From Ruegeria arenilitoris (GTDB lineage: Bacteria; Pseudomonadota; Alphaproteobacteria; Rhodobacterales; Rhodobacteraceae), in contig NZ_WQHX01000001.1 of NCBI RefSeq assembly GCF_013035425.1, forward strand, positions 310,001 to 374,000: 64,000 nucleotides of DNA. Reading direction: 5' to 3'. A model generated the notes under the pieces. That model was not told where the DNA came from. It made no database searches and saw only the letters and a list, made by a program, of their open reading frames with translations. Shown here one piece after another: positions 46,314 to 54,140 of the stretch; the first letter of the stretch is position 1; every line of letters starts with the position of its first letter. The position numbers and the translations under genes are program-made.

Positions 46314-47378
46314 TCAGATGATTCCGAGGAAAGGCTTGCGCAGCGTACCCTCGTAGACCCACTTAGTTAGTGTCGTGTAATCCCAGACAGGCATGCGCAC
46401 TGCGTCCTGAACCTTATAAGCAGCAGGCGGCAGTTCAGTGCATTCCAAAAGGATACACTTAACTTCCGGGTTACTGGCAACCAGGGCCTTTGCGCCTTCC
46501 ACGATCTCGTTCTCAAGTGCTAGCATGTTGTAACTACCGGTGAGTTGCAGAACGTTTTGCATTTCTGGACCATTTTCCAGCCCTTGGATAACGAGCCGCT
46601 CCGCTTTCTGCTGGGGGGTGACGCCACAGTTCTCAATCGCCGGTGAAGCAGCAAGAGCCTCGCCATTTGCAGTCACGATGCCAACTTTTGAACGTGGCGG
46701 TAAACTCGCAATCATGGCAGGCAGTTGGAGTAGGCTGGAGGAGAAAAGAGGCGTATCGATTTGCTCGGCGATTGCTTGTTGGTAAGTTCCGTAGAACCCA
46801 CAGTTCGCCATGATCGCACGAACGCCTTGAAGCTCCAGCCACTTCGCGGCCTTAACCATTTCAGCAGTAAAAGACTCGGTCGGTACGGGGGCAAGAATGT
46901 CATAGACATTTGGGGGAACGGCTTCCCGGTACAGCATCGGAAAATCGAATGTTGTTGCATTGCCCATGTTGCCCGGCGCCATCGGCAAATACGCTCGTGC
47001 CTGAATAAGGCCGATTGTTACACCCCCTACATTCCTGCCGAACCACCAGTCAATATTGGCGTCTTTGCCAGCGGTGAACTCTGGAACATAGTAGTCACTC
47101 GTACGTTCTGCCGGTGGCGACAATTGTTCGGATGGGGTGGTGTACCAGTCGGGTGCCTCTGCCGGTGGGTCTGGGGTATAGAGCGCTTGTGCTTGAGCGT
47201 CACGGGTAGCGGCGACAAACCCAGCAGCTAGCGCAGCGGCGCTTCCTGCCTTAAGAATATCGCGCCGGATGAGCGAACTTGGTGCCCCATCGTCTGGTCG
47301 AATATCCGCGTCGGGGGTCTCATTGATTTCTTGGAAGCGAACTTTTTTGTCGCTGGCGTTGTTGGGATTCTCGGTCAC
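46314..47378 (-). CDS. Tat-exported Asp/Glu racemase-like protein
   Basis: The 354-residue protein has a twin-arginine signal (IRRDILKAGSAAALAAGF, residues about 37-54) followed by an aspartate/glutamate/hydantoin racemase-like domain. The two catalytic-type cysteines are in IMANCGFYG and LLECTELPP. The GTG start has GGAGG seven bases upstream. A racemase-like enzyme in the periplasm is unusual. Together with an outer membrane porin downstream and a divergent AraC regulator it suggests handling of an amino-acid-like or hydantoin-like compound outside the cytoplasm. Maleate isomerase and arylmalonate decarboxylase relatives are alternatives. Confidence 0.78.
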   Translation of the reverse strand: MTENPNNASDKKVRFQEINETPDADIRPDDGAPSSLIRRDILKAGSAAALAAGFVAATRDAQAQALYTPDPPAEAPDWYTTPSEQLSPPAERTSDYYVPEFTAGKDANIDWWFGRNVGGVTIGLIQARAYLPMAPGNMGNATTFDFPMLYREAVPPNVYDILAPVPTESFTAEMVKAAKWLELQGVRAIMANCGFYGTYQQAIAEQIDTPLFSSSLLQLPAMIASLPPRSKVGIVTANGEALAASPAIENCGVTPQQKAERLVIQGLENGPEMQNVLQLTGSYNMLALENEIVEGAKALVASNPEVKCILLECTELPPAAYKVQDAVRMPVWDYTTLTKWVYEGTLRKPFLGII

Positions 47379-47392
47379 AGTGAGCCCTCCAT

Positions 47393-47614
47393 TTGGCGAA
47401 TAACGCAGTGTCGGAATGGGTTGCTGGCGTTAGCCGCAACGAGACATTTTATGGGGTTCACTCTGACAGTTCTGATCGTTTTCAGTCTGACGATTCCAAT
47501 CAAGGCGATGCGATTATTGACGGAAATCGTCAGGGCGGCGACAATACATCACATTCCGATGTCATAATGGCTATGTGGATCATGGACCTCGCATATTTCG
47601 AGGATCAGGCATGA
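47393..47614 (+). CDS. Possible small ORF upstream of AraC gene
   Basis: A 73-codon frame opens at a TTG (47393) and ends with TGA overlapping the AraC start (ATGA at 47611). The product is acidic and hydrophilic (DSSDRFQSDDSNQGDAIIDG). The overlap would suit translational coupling, but there is no strong ribosome site and no known family, so it may be chance. Confidence 0.3.
   Translation: MANNAVSEWVAGVSRNETFYGVHSDSSDRFQSDDSNQGDAIIDGNRQGGDNTSHSDVIMAMWIMDLAYFEDQA
47487..47533. promoter_or_regulatory. Inverted repeat in the racemase/AraC divergent region
   Basis: CTGACGATT (47487-47495) and AATCGTCAG (47525-47533) are exact inverse copies with 29 bases between. The region lies between two divergent genes, one of which encodes an AraC regulator, so it is a candidate operator. 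Confidence 0.35.
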
Positions 47615-48609
47615 GCGGCCCAACGCAACCCCTGATCCGGCTCTCAACGGGTAAGCCAGCGCTTTCCGCGCTGGATGCCGTTTATGATCGCTCTGACGAA
47701 TTACTCACACGGATTGGATTGGCCCGAGAGTCCTTCGATGATCCTGAAATTTTCGTTCATGCAATCGTCATGTACCAGTTCTTTGAGGAGGCAGCTTCCG
47801 CAGCTGACGACCCATTCTTTTTGGCAAGGATTGGTAAAATGATAGCGGGATCGAAATGGCCCCCTTTAGTCGAGGCCGCAGACTGCGCTGTTACGTTGGG
47901 ATCTTTCCTCACCAAACTGGTTGTGGTGGCAACTGATCATTCGAGTTCCACCGAGCATCACTTGGATGTGAGCGGAAAATCAGGCTTCCTGTTTGGTCGC
48001 AGATACTACGACACACCGTTCGTACCAGCTCAGATAGATGGGTTCTTTGCGGCGATGTTCGGAGAAATTATTAAGCGATCCATCGGCGAAAAATGGAATC
48101 CCGATGACGTGATGGTCACTATAAGCGACCCCAACGCACTTCCGTCCGAATTTCTTGGATGTTCGGTTTTGGCTGGAGATCGACGTGGGCATCGCGTTGC
48201 TTTTCCAGCAATCTGGCTAACGGAGCCATTTTCTTCCGATGACTTTTTCAAAGGGCCAAGTGAACGATCTGGTACGTCGCTACCTCCGAAGCGAGTAATT
48301 GTCAGTGTTCGAGAAGCTCTCAAACCACACATTGGCGTGCAGCCTATGAACAATGAAATTGCCGCAGGTATCTGTGGTCTTTCAGAGCAGCAACTGTCAC
48401 GTAAACTTCGCAAAGAAGGCACAAGCTTGGGCAAGTTGATTGCTGAATTGAAATGTGAACATGCAGAAATGCTTCTTTCCCAGCAGAAGGCCAGCGTAGC
48501 AGAAGTCGCAGAGGTGCTAGGGTATTCCGACGCAACCAGTTTCGCTCATGCCTTTCGTGGCTGGACAGGTAAGGCACCGAGTGACCTAAAAAAGCAGCGG
48601 GAAAACTAG
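47611..48609 (+). CDS. AraC-family regulator (OruR/ArgR-like sensor half)
   Basis: The 332-residue protein has an N-terminal PF12625-type sensor region and a C-terminal AraC DNA-binding domain (NEIAAGICGLSEQQLSRKL, SVAEVAEVLGYSDATSFAHA, FRGWTGKAPSDLKK). The ATG at 47611 has GAGG seven bases upstream. Relatives with this sensor half regulate amino acid, opine and fatty-acid catabolism. It is divergent from the racemase-porin pair and probably controls it. Confidence 0.85.
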   Translation: MSGPTQPLIRLSTGKPALSALDAVYDRSDELLTRIGLARESFDDPEIFVHAIVMYQFFEEAASAADDPFFLARIGKMIAGSKWPPLVEAADCAVTLGSFLTKLVVVATDHSSSTEHHLDVSGKSGFLFGRRYYDTPFVPAQIDGFFAAMFGEIIKRSIGEKWNPDDVMVTISDPNALPSEFLGCSVLAGDRRGHRVAFPAIWLTEPFSSDDFFKGPSERSGTSLPPKRVIVSVREALKPHIGVQPMNNEIAAGICGLSEQQLSRKLRKEGTSLGKLIAELKCEHAEMLLSQQKASVAEVAEVLGYSDATSFAHAFRGWTGKAPSDLKKQREN

Positions 48610-49057
48610 GTGCCTTTACTCTTTGCAAACTAGGACAAAACCGAGCTGAAAGAGGACGTTCAGTCCGAAAGACGAATAGTCGGCTCGGGATATTGATGGC
48701 CTGTACTAAGCTTATGAGTCGTTCAGAACTGTGACGGTTTCCAGTTACCTTGCTTTCATTGACGCAAGGCCGTTGAACGGCAGGTAGGTTGCGCTCTACC
48801 AAACTGCACAGTCTAGAGCGAATTTCCGGTTTGGGCTGCGAGCGGCCCATCATGCAAGTCGCAGAGAAATGTAACACGAGCCCAGAGCGGAAGTGCAAAC
48901 GGCAAACTTTGCCATCTTACGGCAGAAGATAAATTCGCCCATCACTAGAGGGGTTGAGTTTTCTCCAATTGAGCGGTTACGCTTTATGTCACTTATAATG
49001 TAATCACATGATCCTTCTGCATAAAATCTTGTCTCAACACTTCCGCGAGGTTCCGAT
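48610..49057. other. Intergenic region within the island, no gene recognised
   Basis: The long reverse frame here overlaps the AraC gene and lacks support. No terminator or promoter stands out. Confidence 0.4.
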
Positions 49058-50065
49058 TTGCAAAAGTTTAGCAAAATCAACGTAGGCGTTCTGGCAGCTG
49101 CTTTCCTCTCACATGCACTGATTGCTGCCCCTCTTGATGCGCAAGAGGCAGCTCCAGTGACCTATTCGCTGGAAGCAGGCGTGGTTTATGGACGGGGGGT
49201 CGTGACGAAAGAGGGTAAGGAGGTTTCGCGCGACTTGTGGATGGACATCTATCATCCGACTGAAGCCACAACCACGCCGCGGCCCGCTGTAGTCCTCACC
49301 TTCGGCGGCGCATTCCATCGCGGCAGTCCGCGGCTTACGTTTCAATCGGGTGGTGCTCAGGATACCTCGATGGGCAATTATTGCCGTCGGTTTGCCGCGC
49401 GGGGCTATACGTGCTTTGCAATCGATTATCGGCTGACACCCGAAGGGCCTGTGCCATCAGGGGAAGGTTATCATGCAGATTGGATCGCACCTGAAAGTCT
49501 GTTGCCACTATTGCCCCAAGCCAACCATATTCGGGGCACTATGGACCTGCCGCCGCTTGATTTCAGCATCCCCGAACAAGAGAAGACAATGGTTGATGGC
49601 GTGATCTCAGCTGCCGAAGACTTGCGCGAAGCGGTGCTGCATATCCGGGGATCCGCTGCCACTTACAATATCGACCCGAACCGTATTGTGCTTGGCGGGT
49701 TTTCCGCAGGCGCAGTGACGTCTTGGAATGTTGCACATGGCATGGGAGTCCCGGTCTCTGGTGTATTTCTCCTGTCCGGAACTGACGCCGGGTTTGACGT
49801 GAACAAGGCGGTTACAGCTTCATCAGACAGACCGCCTATCCTCATGTTCATGGGTCAGTATGATCTGCCGGGCGCGTTGTCTTCAGTTCCCCTCCTTGTC
49901 GCTCACTACTAAGAAGTCGGTGTGGATCACGAGTTTGCCTGGGTGCCGGGCTTTGGCCATTTCTATCCTGCTGGTGCAGCCAGTTTGGGCGGCGATGCAG
50001 TGAGCATGTCCGTGGAAGGACGGATTACCGAGTTCCTCGAACGTGTCATTGGCACCGGGGAATGA
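49058..50065 (+). pseudogene. Exported alpha/beta-hydrolase interrupted by in-frame TAA
   Basis: The frame opens at a TTG (49058, GAGG seven bases upstream) with a signal peptide, and encodes an esterase/lipase-like hydrolase: LTFGGAFHRGS oxyanion region, FAIDYRLTPEG and nucleophile elbow LGGFSAGAV. TAA at 49910-49912 (codon 285 of 336) stops it after LLVAHY. The same frame continues as EVGVDHEFAWVPGFGHFYPA with the catalytic-type His and ends at TGA 50065. The truncated protein of 284 residues would lack that His and probably be inactive. It is the last cargo gene of the island. Confidence 0.85.
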
Positions 50066-50399
50066 CGTCAGGCAATGTCATTCAGAGGCGCTGTCTATGA
50101 AAGACGAGACGCAACTTCGTCGGCATCTAGGAATTTGCAAAGTCTACGTTTGAATGTCTTCTTTGGGCTGAGACCGGTCATCAGCAACAATTGAGCCTAC
50201 GGCAACTTTGTCCGCACACCCGTCGTTGGTGCCCATTCGTTCGAACGTCCGCTTTGGCGACCGACTCGCGCCAAAACAAATTGATTGGACCGAACGCTGG
50301 CTCCGTCAGTCAAAGTGCAAAACATCATAGGTGGACAGATGGGTGGATAGATTTCCGATAGGAATACCTAAATCTATGATTTTTAAAGATCTATCATGA
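50066..50399. other. Right end of the island, non-coding
   Basis: Only the arm-type repeats at 50330-50350 and an AT-rich stretch before the attachment site are seen. GAACGTCCGCTTTGG near 50240 resembles degenerate tags in other spacers. Confidence 0.4.
50330..50350 (+). repeat. Right integrase arm-type repeats
   Basis: GGTGGACAG then, two bases later, GGGTGGATAG. They mirror the pair at 42083-42101 near the other end of the island and are likely integrase-binding arms. Confidence 0.5.
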
Positions 50400-50420
50400 T
50401 TTAGTGGTGCCCCCACACGG
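50400..50420 (+). repeat. Right attachment site within tRNA-Thr
   Basis: The 21-bp sequence is identical to 41942-41962. It covers the last 16 bases of the tRNA gene and five bases beyond, so integration restored an intact tRNA. Confidence 0.88.
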
Positions 50421-50480
50421 ACTCGAACCGCGGACCTACTGATTACAAATCAGTTGCTCTACCAGCTGAGCTATAGGGGC
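50405..50480 (-). tRNA. tRNA-Thr (anticodon TGT)
   Basis: The reverse strand folds into a full 76-base cloverleaf: acceptor GCCCCTA pairs with TGGGGGC, D arm GCTC...GAGC, anticodon stem ACTGA/TCAGT with loop TTTGTAA (anticodon TGT), variable AGGTC, T arm with loop TTCGAGT, and an encoded CCA. It is the integration target of the adjoining island. Confidence 0.96.
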
Positions 50481-50662
50481 TTGGACAGTCGATTAATGCT
50501 TCAGAACAGTGACTGCAAGTATGAAATTTCATCTATCATCCACCTTAAGCAAATTATCTTGTGTTTGTAGGTGCAATTTGAAGCGATCCGCGGATTTGAC
50601 TGTCATTTCCATAGGATGTAACCCAGTTGAGACGCTTTGAAAATGAAGGCGAACAAATAACC

Positions 50663-51538
50663 ATGAAAGTCGTCGTTCACGCAGGCGTTGCTCATTCCGA
50701 CGATGGTCGGCTGCTCGATCTCCTGAAGGCCAACACCCAAGTGCTTGGCCAGTGGAATGTGGCTTATCGGGGTTTTAGTACCTACAAGAACTACTTTCGA
50801 ACCGCTCTCGACTCGTTCGAAAATCGACAGTCCATTCAGCGGGCACGAGAAGAATTTCTTAAACAAATACCAAATTATGGAAATTTTGATCGGCTAATCT
50901 TGTCGACCCCACGATTCATTGGAGAAATTGAAACAGCGATTATGGACGGGCAGTTCTATCCCCTTGCAGGACAACGCATCGCGTGTCTGGTGGAAATTTT
51001 TGAGGGGTTTGAAGTCGAACTGTTCATTGGGCTGCGAAACCCGGGCAGTTTTATCCCCCGGGCGTTAATGAGCCAACCAGAGTCACAGCGACAACGTATC
51101 CTTCGCCAAACCGACCTGAGTTGCTTGAGTTGGCTAGCCATGATCGACAACATTCGAGATCTCGCACCTAACGTGAATTTCACGGTATGGAGCAACGAAG
51201 ATACGCCACTCGTCTGGGGAGACATTGCTCGGGCGATGGCTGGCTTACCCGAAAACGCTGTGCTGTCCGAAGAGTATTCGCTGTTATCATCACTGGTGTC
51301 AGGAACTGGCAAACAAGAAATTCAGAACTTAATGCAGCAGAAATCCGCGCCTTGCGAACCTTCGCTTCGCTCGGAACTAAGTCGAATTTTTGATGAATAC
51401 GCCATGCCCGATGCCATAGAAGAAGAACTTGACCTGGAGGGTTGGAGCGACGAAATAGTCTCGGCTTTCACCGAATTGTACGAACAGGATCTGGCAATGT
51501 TAGAAGCCATGCCAGATATCAAGTTTTTAAGGCCATAG
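50663..51538 (+). CDS. Uncharacterised protein, possibly sulfotransferase-related
   Basis: The 291-residue protein is not recognised with certainty. The start KVVVHAGVAHSDDGRLLDLL resembles the first strand and helix of bacterial sulfotransferase-like proteins (IxHxGxxKTGTT), but the PAPS-binding Lys/Thr are not kept, so such activity is doubtful. The rest is soluble and acidic with no membrane segment or signal peptide. The ATG at 50663 was chosen; a TTG at 50627 lies upstream, and neither has a strong ribosome site. It lies between the tRNA-linked island and the agl locus. Confidence 0.6.
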   Translation: MKVVVHAGVAHSDDGRLLDLLKANTQVLGQWNVAYRGFSTYKNYFRTALDSFENRQSIQRAREEFLKQIPNYGNFDRLILSTPRFIGEIETAIMDGQFYPLAGQRIACLVEIFEGFEVELFIGLRNPGSFIPRALMSQPESQRQRILRQTDLSCLSWLAMIDNIRDLAPNVNFTVWSNEDTPLVWGDIARAMAGLPENAVLSEEYSLLSSLVSGTGKQEIQNLMQQKSAPCEPSLRSELSRIFDEYAMPDAIEEELDLEGWSDEIVSAFTELYEQDLAMLEAMPDIKFLRP

Positions 51539-51577
51539 ACGGCCTCCCATCCCAAAGCTCACAAAAATTTCCTAGGG

Positions 51578-52888
51578 CTAAATAGAGGCCAGGGCCGATT
51601 TTATGGCATGGTATGACGCTTTGGGTGTTCGCTTCAATGTCTTGAAATCCACATCGACAAGGCCAAAGCGTTTTTCATACCCCAAGGCCCATTCATAGTT
51701 ATCGAGTAGTGACCAGACAAAATAGCCATTTATCGGCACACCTTGGTTCAGCGCTTCTTGCAACGCGGAAAGGTGCAGGTCCAGGTAATCGATGCGATCA
51801 TTGTCTTGCTGGCGTTCGGAACTGGCCATTCCGTTCTCGGTTACAAAGATCGGCAATTCCCCTGTATATTCACGGGCTGTACGGATCAAGAAGCGGGACA
51901 GTGCGTCAGGATCGATTTCCCACCCCATCTGCGTTTTTGGTAAAGGTCCTTGCACCTCTTTTAAACTGGGCCAAGGGGCATCCGTGTGAGAGATCAGCTT
52001 ACGCGTGTAATAGTTCAGTCCACACCAATCAACCGGAGCGCCAATGGTTTCGAAGTCATCCTCCCAGTCCGCCGGCAAATGTGGCGCCAATCCATCCAGC
52101 ACGTTTTCCGGATAGGATTTCTTGAAAACGCCTCCAAGAAAGAAACGATTGTAAATCCCGTCATAAAGCGCCGCAGCGTTTTCTGACTGCGCGCTGTCAT
52201 CGGCAGGTTCAGCCCATTCCAAATTGAACACGGCACCCAAATTAGACATCCCTAACCCGCGCATTGCCTCGATCGAGCGCCCATGAGCCAGTAAAACATG
52301 ATGCATAGCGCGTGCCGTGGCACGTATATCACGAAGACCCGGGGCATGATGGCCGTCAAAATGACTTAGCCAACTCACGCACCACGGTTCATTGATAGGT
52401 GCGACACTGAACATCCGATCACCGATCCGACCCATGATGACCTCGGTAAAATCAGCAAACCAACCTGCTATATCCCGGTTACGCCATCCCCCGAGATCTG
52501 CAAGCGGCGATGGCAACTCCCAGTGATAGAGCGTAGCGCACGGGCGGATGCCGCGTTCTAACAGTCCGTCAGTCAACCGATCGTAAAAATCCAAACCCGC
52601 TTGATTTACCGCCCCTCGGCCCTCTGGCAACACGCGTGCCCAACTCGTCGAGAAACGGTAACAGTCGAATCCGGCTTCCTGGATCAAGTCCAGGTCTTGC
52701 TCAAACCGGTTGAGATGGTCGCAGGCAAGATCTCCGTTTTCGGCGTTTACGACATTACCGGGAGTAGCGGCGAAACTATCCCAATGTGTCTTTCCCGCGC
52801 CGCCCTGGGCGTGGCCTTCAATCTGATAGGCGGAGGTCGCGACTCCAAATAGGAAATCCTGCGGAAAGTCGCTTCGTTTGTGTTTCAT
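51578..52888 (-). CDS. GH1 beta-glucosidase
   Basis: The 436-residue protein is a complete glycoside hydrolase family 1 enzyme: FLFGVATSAYQIEG at the N-terminus, acid/base Glu in PINEPW (E167), nucleophile Glu in VTENGM (E351) and the closing WSLLDNYEWALGYEKRFGL. It cleaves beta-glucosides or related disaccharides in the cytoplasm (no signal peptide). The ATG at 52888 lies one base after the aglR stop and has AAGG upstream. Co-transcription with aglR joins beta-glucoside cleavage to the alpha-glucoside uptake locus. Confidence 0.93.
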   Translation of the reverse strand: MKHKRSDFPQDFLFGVATSAYQIEGHAQGGAGKTHWDSFAATPGNVVNAENGDLACDHLNRFEQDLDLIQEAGFDCYRFSTSWARVLPEGRGAVNQAGLDFYDRLTDGLLERGIRPCATLYHWELPSPLADLGGWRNRDIAGWFADFTEVIMGRIGDRMFSVAPINEPWCVSWLSHFDGHHAPGLRDIRATARAMHHVLLAHGRSIEAMRGLGMSNLGAVFNLEWAEPADDSAQSENAAALYDGIYNRFFLGGVFKKSYPENVLDGLAPHLPADWEDDFETIGAPVDWCGLNYYTRKLISHTDAPWPSLKEVQGPLPKTQMGWEIDPDALSRFLIRTAREYTGELPIFVTENGMASSERQQDNDRIDYLDLHLSALQEALNQGVPINGYFVWSLLDNYEWALGYEKRFGLVDVDFKTLKRTPKASYHAIKSALASI

Positions 52889-52889
52889 T

Positions 52890-53921
52890 TCAAGACCTTT
52901 GCCGAACGGGACCAGTTGAGTTTCCGACCACAAGCTCCGCTTCTAACAAACACGATTTCGGGGGATCGTCGGGGGCGTTGATCCGTTCTATCAGCATCTC
53001 TGCGGCAAGCTCACCCGCATGTCTTACCGAAGAACGAGTGGCGGTAAAGATCGGTACATCTTGACCGTTACGCATGTATGACAGTTCATCATCATGGGCA
53101 ATGACAGAGATGTCGCGCCCCATTTTCAAACCGCTCTCTTCCAACGCGCGACGGACGCCAATCGCAGAGATTATCGAAGAAGCCAAAATTGCCGTTGGTG
53201 GATCATCCAATTTCAGTATGTCGCATGCAGTTTGATACCCGTAGATTTCGGTCATTTCTGCGCTGCGCAGCAATGCGGGATCAGGGGTTAATTCTGCTTT
53301 TTTGAGCGCAGTTAAGTAGCCATTCCTGCGGCGCCACGCGAAGTCCATCTCTTCTAAACCATTTATCAGTGCGATGCGACGGTGCCCCAGATCGATCAAA
53401 AACTGCGTCGCCCGTTCGAATGACCTTTGGTTGTTGACGTCAATCCAGTCATAGGGCACCTGCGTACCGGTCGAGCGACCATGCACAATGAACGGCACGC
53501 CCAATCGCGACAGGACAGGGATTCGCGGCTCATTCACCTTGGGACCCTGCAAGACAATTCCGTCAACGACACCGCGGTTAAAAAGGCTGCGATAAGATTC
53601 CTCTATTGATGTGTCGGGCGCGTGCGTGAACATCATGTCATAGTTATGCTGAGCATACGCACGGGCAGCACCGGCAACAAAATCACCGAAAATTGGATTA
53701 ACCATTTCGTGCTGAGAAGAAGTTGGAATTACGTGCCCTATCACCAATGACCGCCCTGTCGCCAACCCCTTTGCCCGACTGTTGGGGCGGTAACCGTGCT
53801 TTGCAGCAGCGGCCTGGACCCGAATTCTCGTTTCCTCGTTCACCTCGGGATACCCGTTGAGTGCGCGACTGACAGTTGTCTGCGACAAGCCAAGGATTTC
53901 AGAGAGTTTCTTTAGGTTCAT
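52890..53921 (-). CDS. aglR: LacI-family regulator of the alpha-glucoside locus (AglR-like)
   Basis: The 343-residue protein has the LacI helix-turn-helix (LKKLSEILGLSQTTVSRALN) and hinge (YRPNSRAKGLA) followed by a periplasmic-binding-protein-like sugar sensor. I used the ATG at 53921 (MNLKKLSEI). It is divergent from aglEFGAK, as in the Sinorhizobium agl locus. A perfect palindrome with a central CG at 54080-54095 lies in the shared region and is the likely operator. A half-site TCAAAGCGC occurs at 53926 just before its own gene, which could allow self-control. Confidence 0.88.
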   Translation of the reverse strand: MNLKKLSEILGLSQTTVSRALNGYPEVNEETRIRVQAAAAKHGYRPNSRAKGLATGRSLVIGHVIPTSSQHEMVNPIFGDFVAGAARAYAQHNYDMMFTHAPDTSIEESYRSLFNRGVVDGIVLQGPKVNEPRIPVLSRLGVPFIVHGRSTGTQVPYDWIDVNNQRSFERATQFLIDLGHRRIALINGLEEMDFAWRRRNGYLTALKKAELTPDPALLRSAEMTEIYGYQTACDILKLDDPPTAILASSIISAIGVRRALEESGLKMGRDISVIAHDDELSYMRNGQDVPIFTATRSSVRHAGELAAEMLIERINAPDDPPKSCLLEAELVVGNSTGPVRQRS

Positions 53922-54042
53922 GGGCCTCAAAGCGCCTTCAAATTTTCGCAAAACTTGTATTTATTGGGTTTGCCACTTCAGTCAACTCGTTTTTGATTTA
54001 TGGCATTTTTTATTAATATTTTGAGATTTAGCAAACGAAATA

Positions 54043-54071
54043 TTGACAGAAATGCATCATTGACGGATAAA
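54043..54071 (+). promoter_or_regulatory. Promoter of aglEFGAK
   Basis: TTGACA (54043-54048) and GATAAA (54066-54071) are separated by 17 bases. Transcription would start near 54078, and the AglR-type operator at 54080-54095 would cover that start, a standard repressor arrangement. Confidence 0.65.
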
Positions 54072-54079
54072 CCGTATCA

Positions 54080-54095
54080 TTCAAAGCGCTTTGAA
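54080..54095. promoter_or_regulatory. AglR operator palindrome
   Basis: TTCAAAGCGCTTTGAA is a perfect 16-base palindrome with the central CG usual for LacI-family operators. It lies just after the predicted aglE promoter and between divergent aglR and aglE. Confidence 0.8.
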
Positions 54096-54140
54096 AATTT
54101 AAATTCAAAAAGGCGCAAGATACTGTTGGGAGGAAAATCC

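Larger units (their letters stand above)
41942..50420. mobile_element. Integrative genomic island in tRNA-Thr(TGT)
   Basis: The element is bounded by exact 21-bp direct repeats, carries a tyrosine integrase at its left end and ends at the 3' end of a tRNA-Thr gene. Short GGTGGATAG/GGTGGACAG arms lie just inside both ends (42083-42101 and 50330-50350). Cargo: a small hypothetical gene, an AlpA-like gene, a resolvase fragment, porin, Tat-exported racemase-like protein, AraC regulator and a broken hydrolase. No replication or conjugation genes are present, so it is a small integrative island, perhaps no longer self-mobile. Confidence 0.82.

Noticed and set aside
48344..48898. Reverse 184-codon frame over the AraC gene end
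   Set aside because: Half of it is antisense to the AraC DNA-binding domain and no family is recognised.
14867..50065. Stop-codon recoding as the explanation for the interrupted genes
   Set aside because: Both TAA and TAG are involved, the inferred original residues differ, and many ordinary genes in the window end with the same stops.
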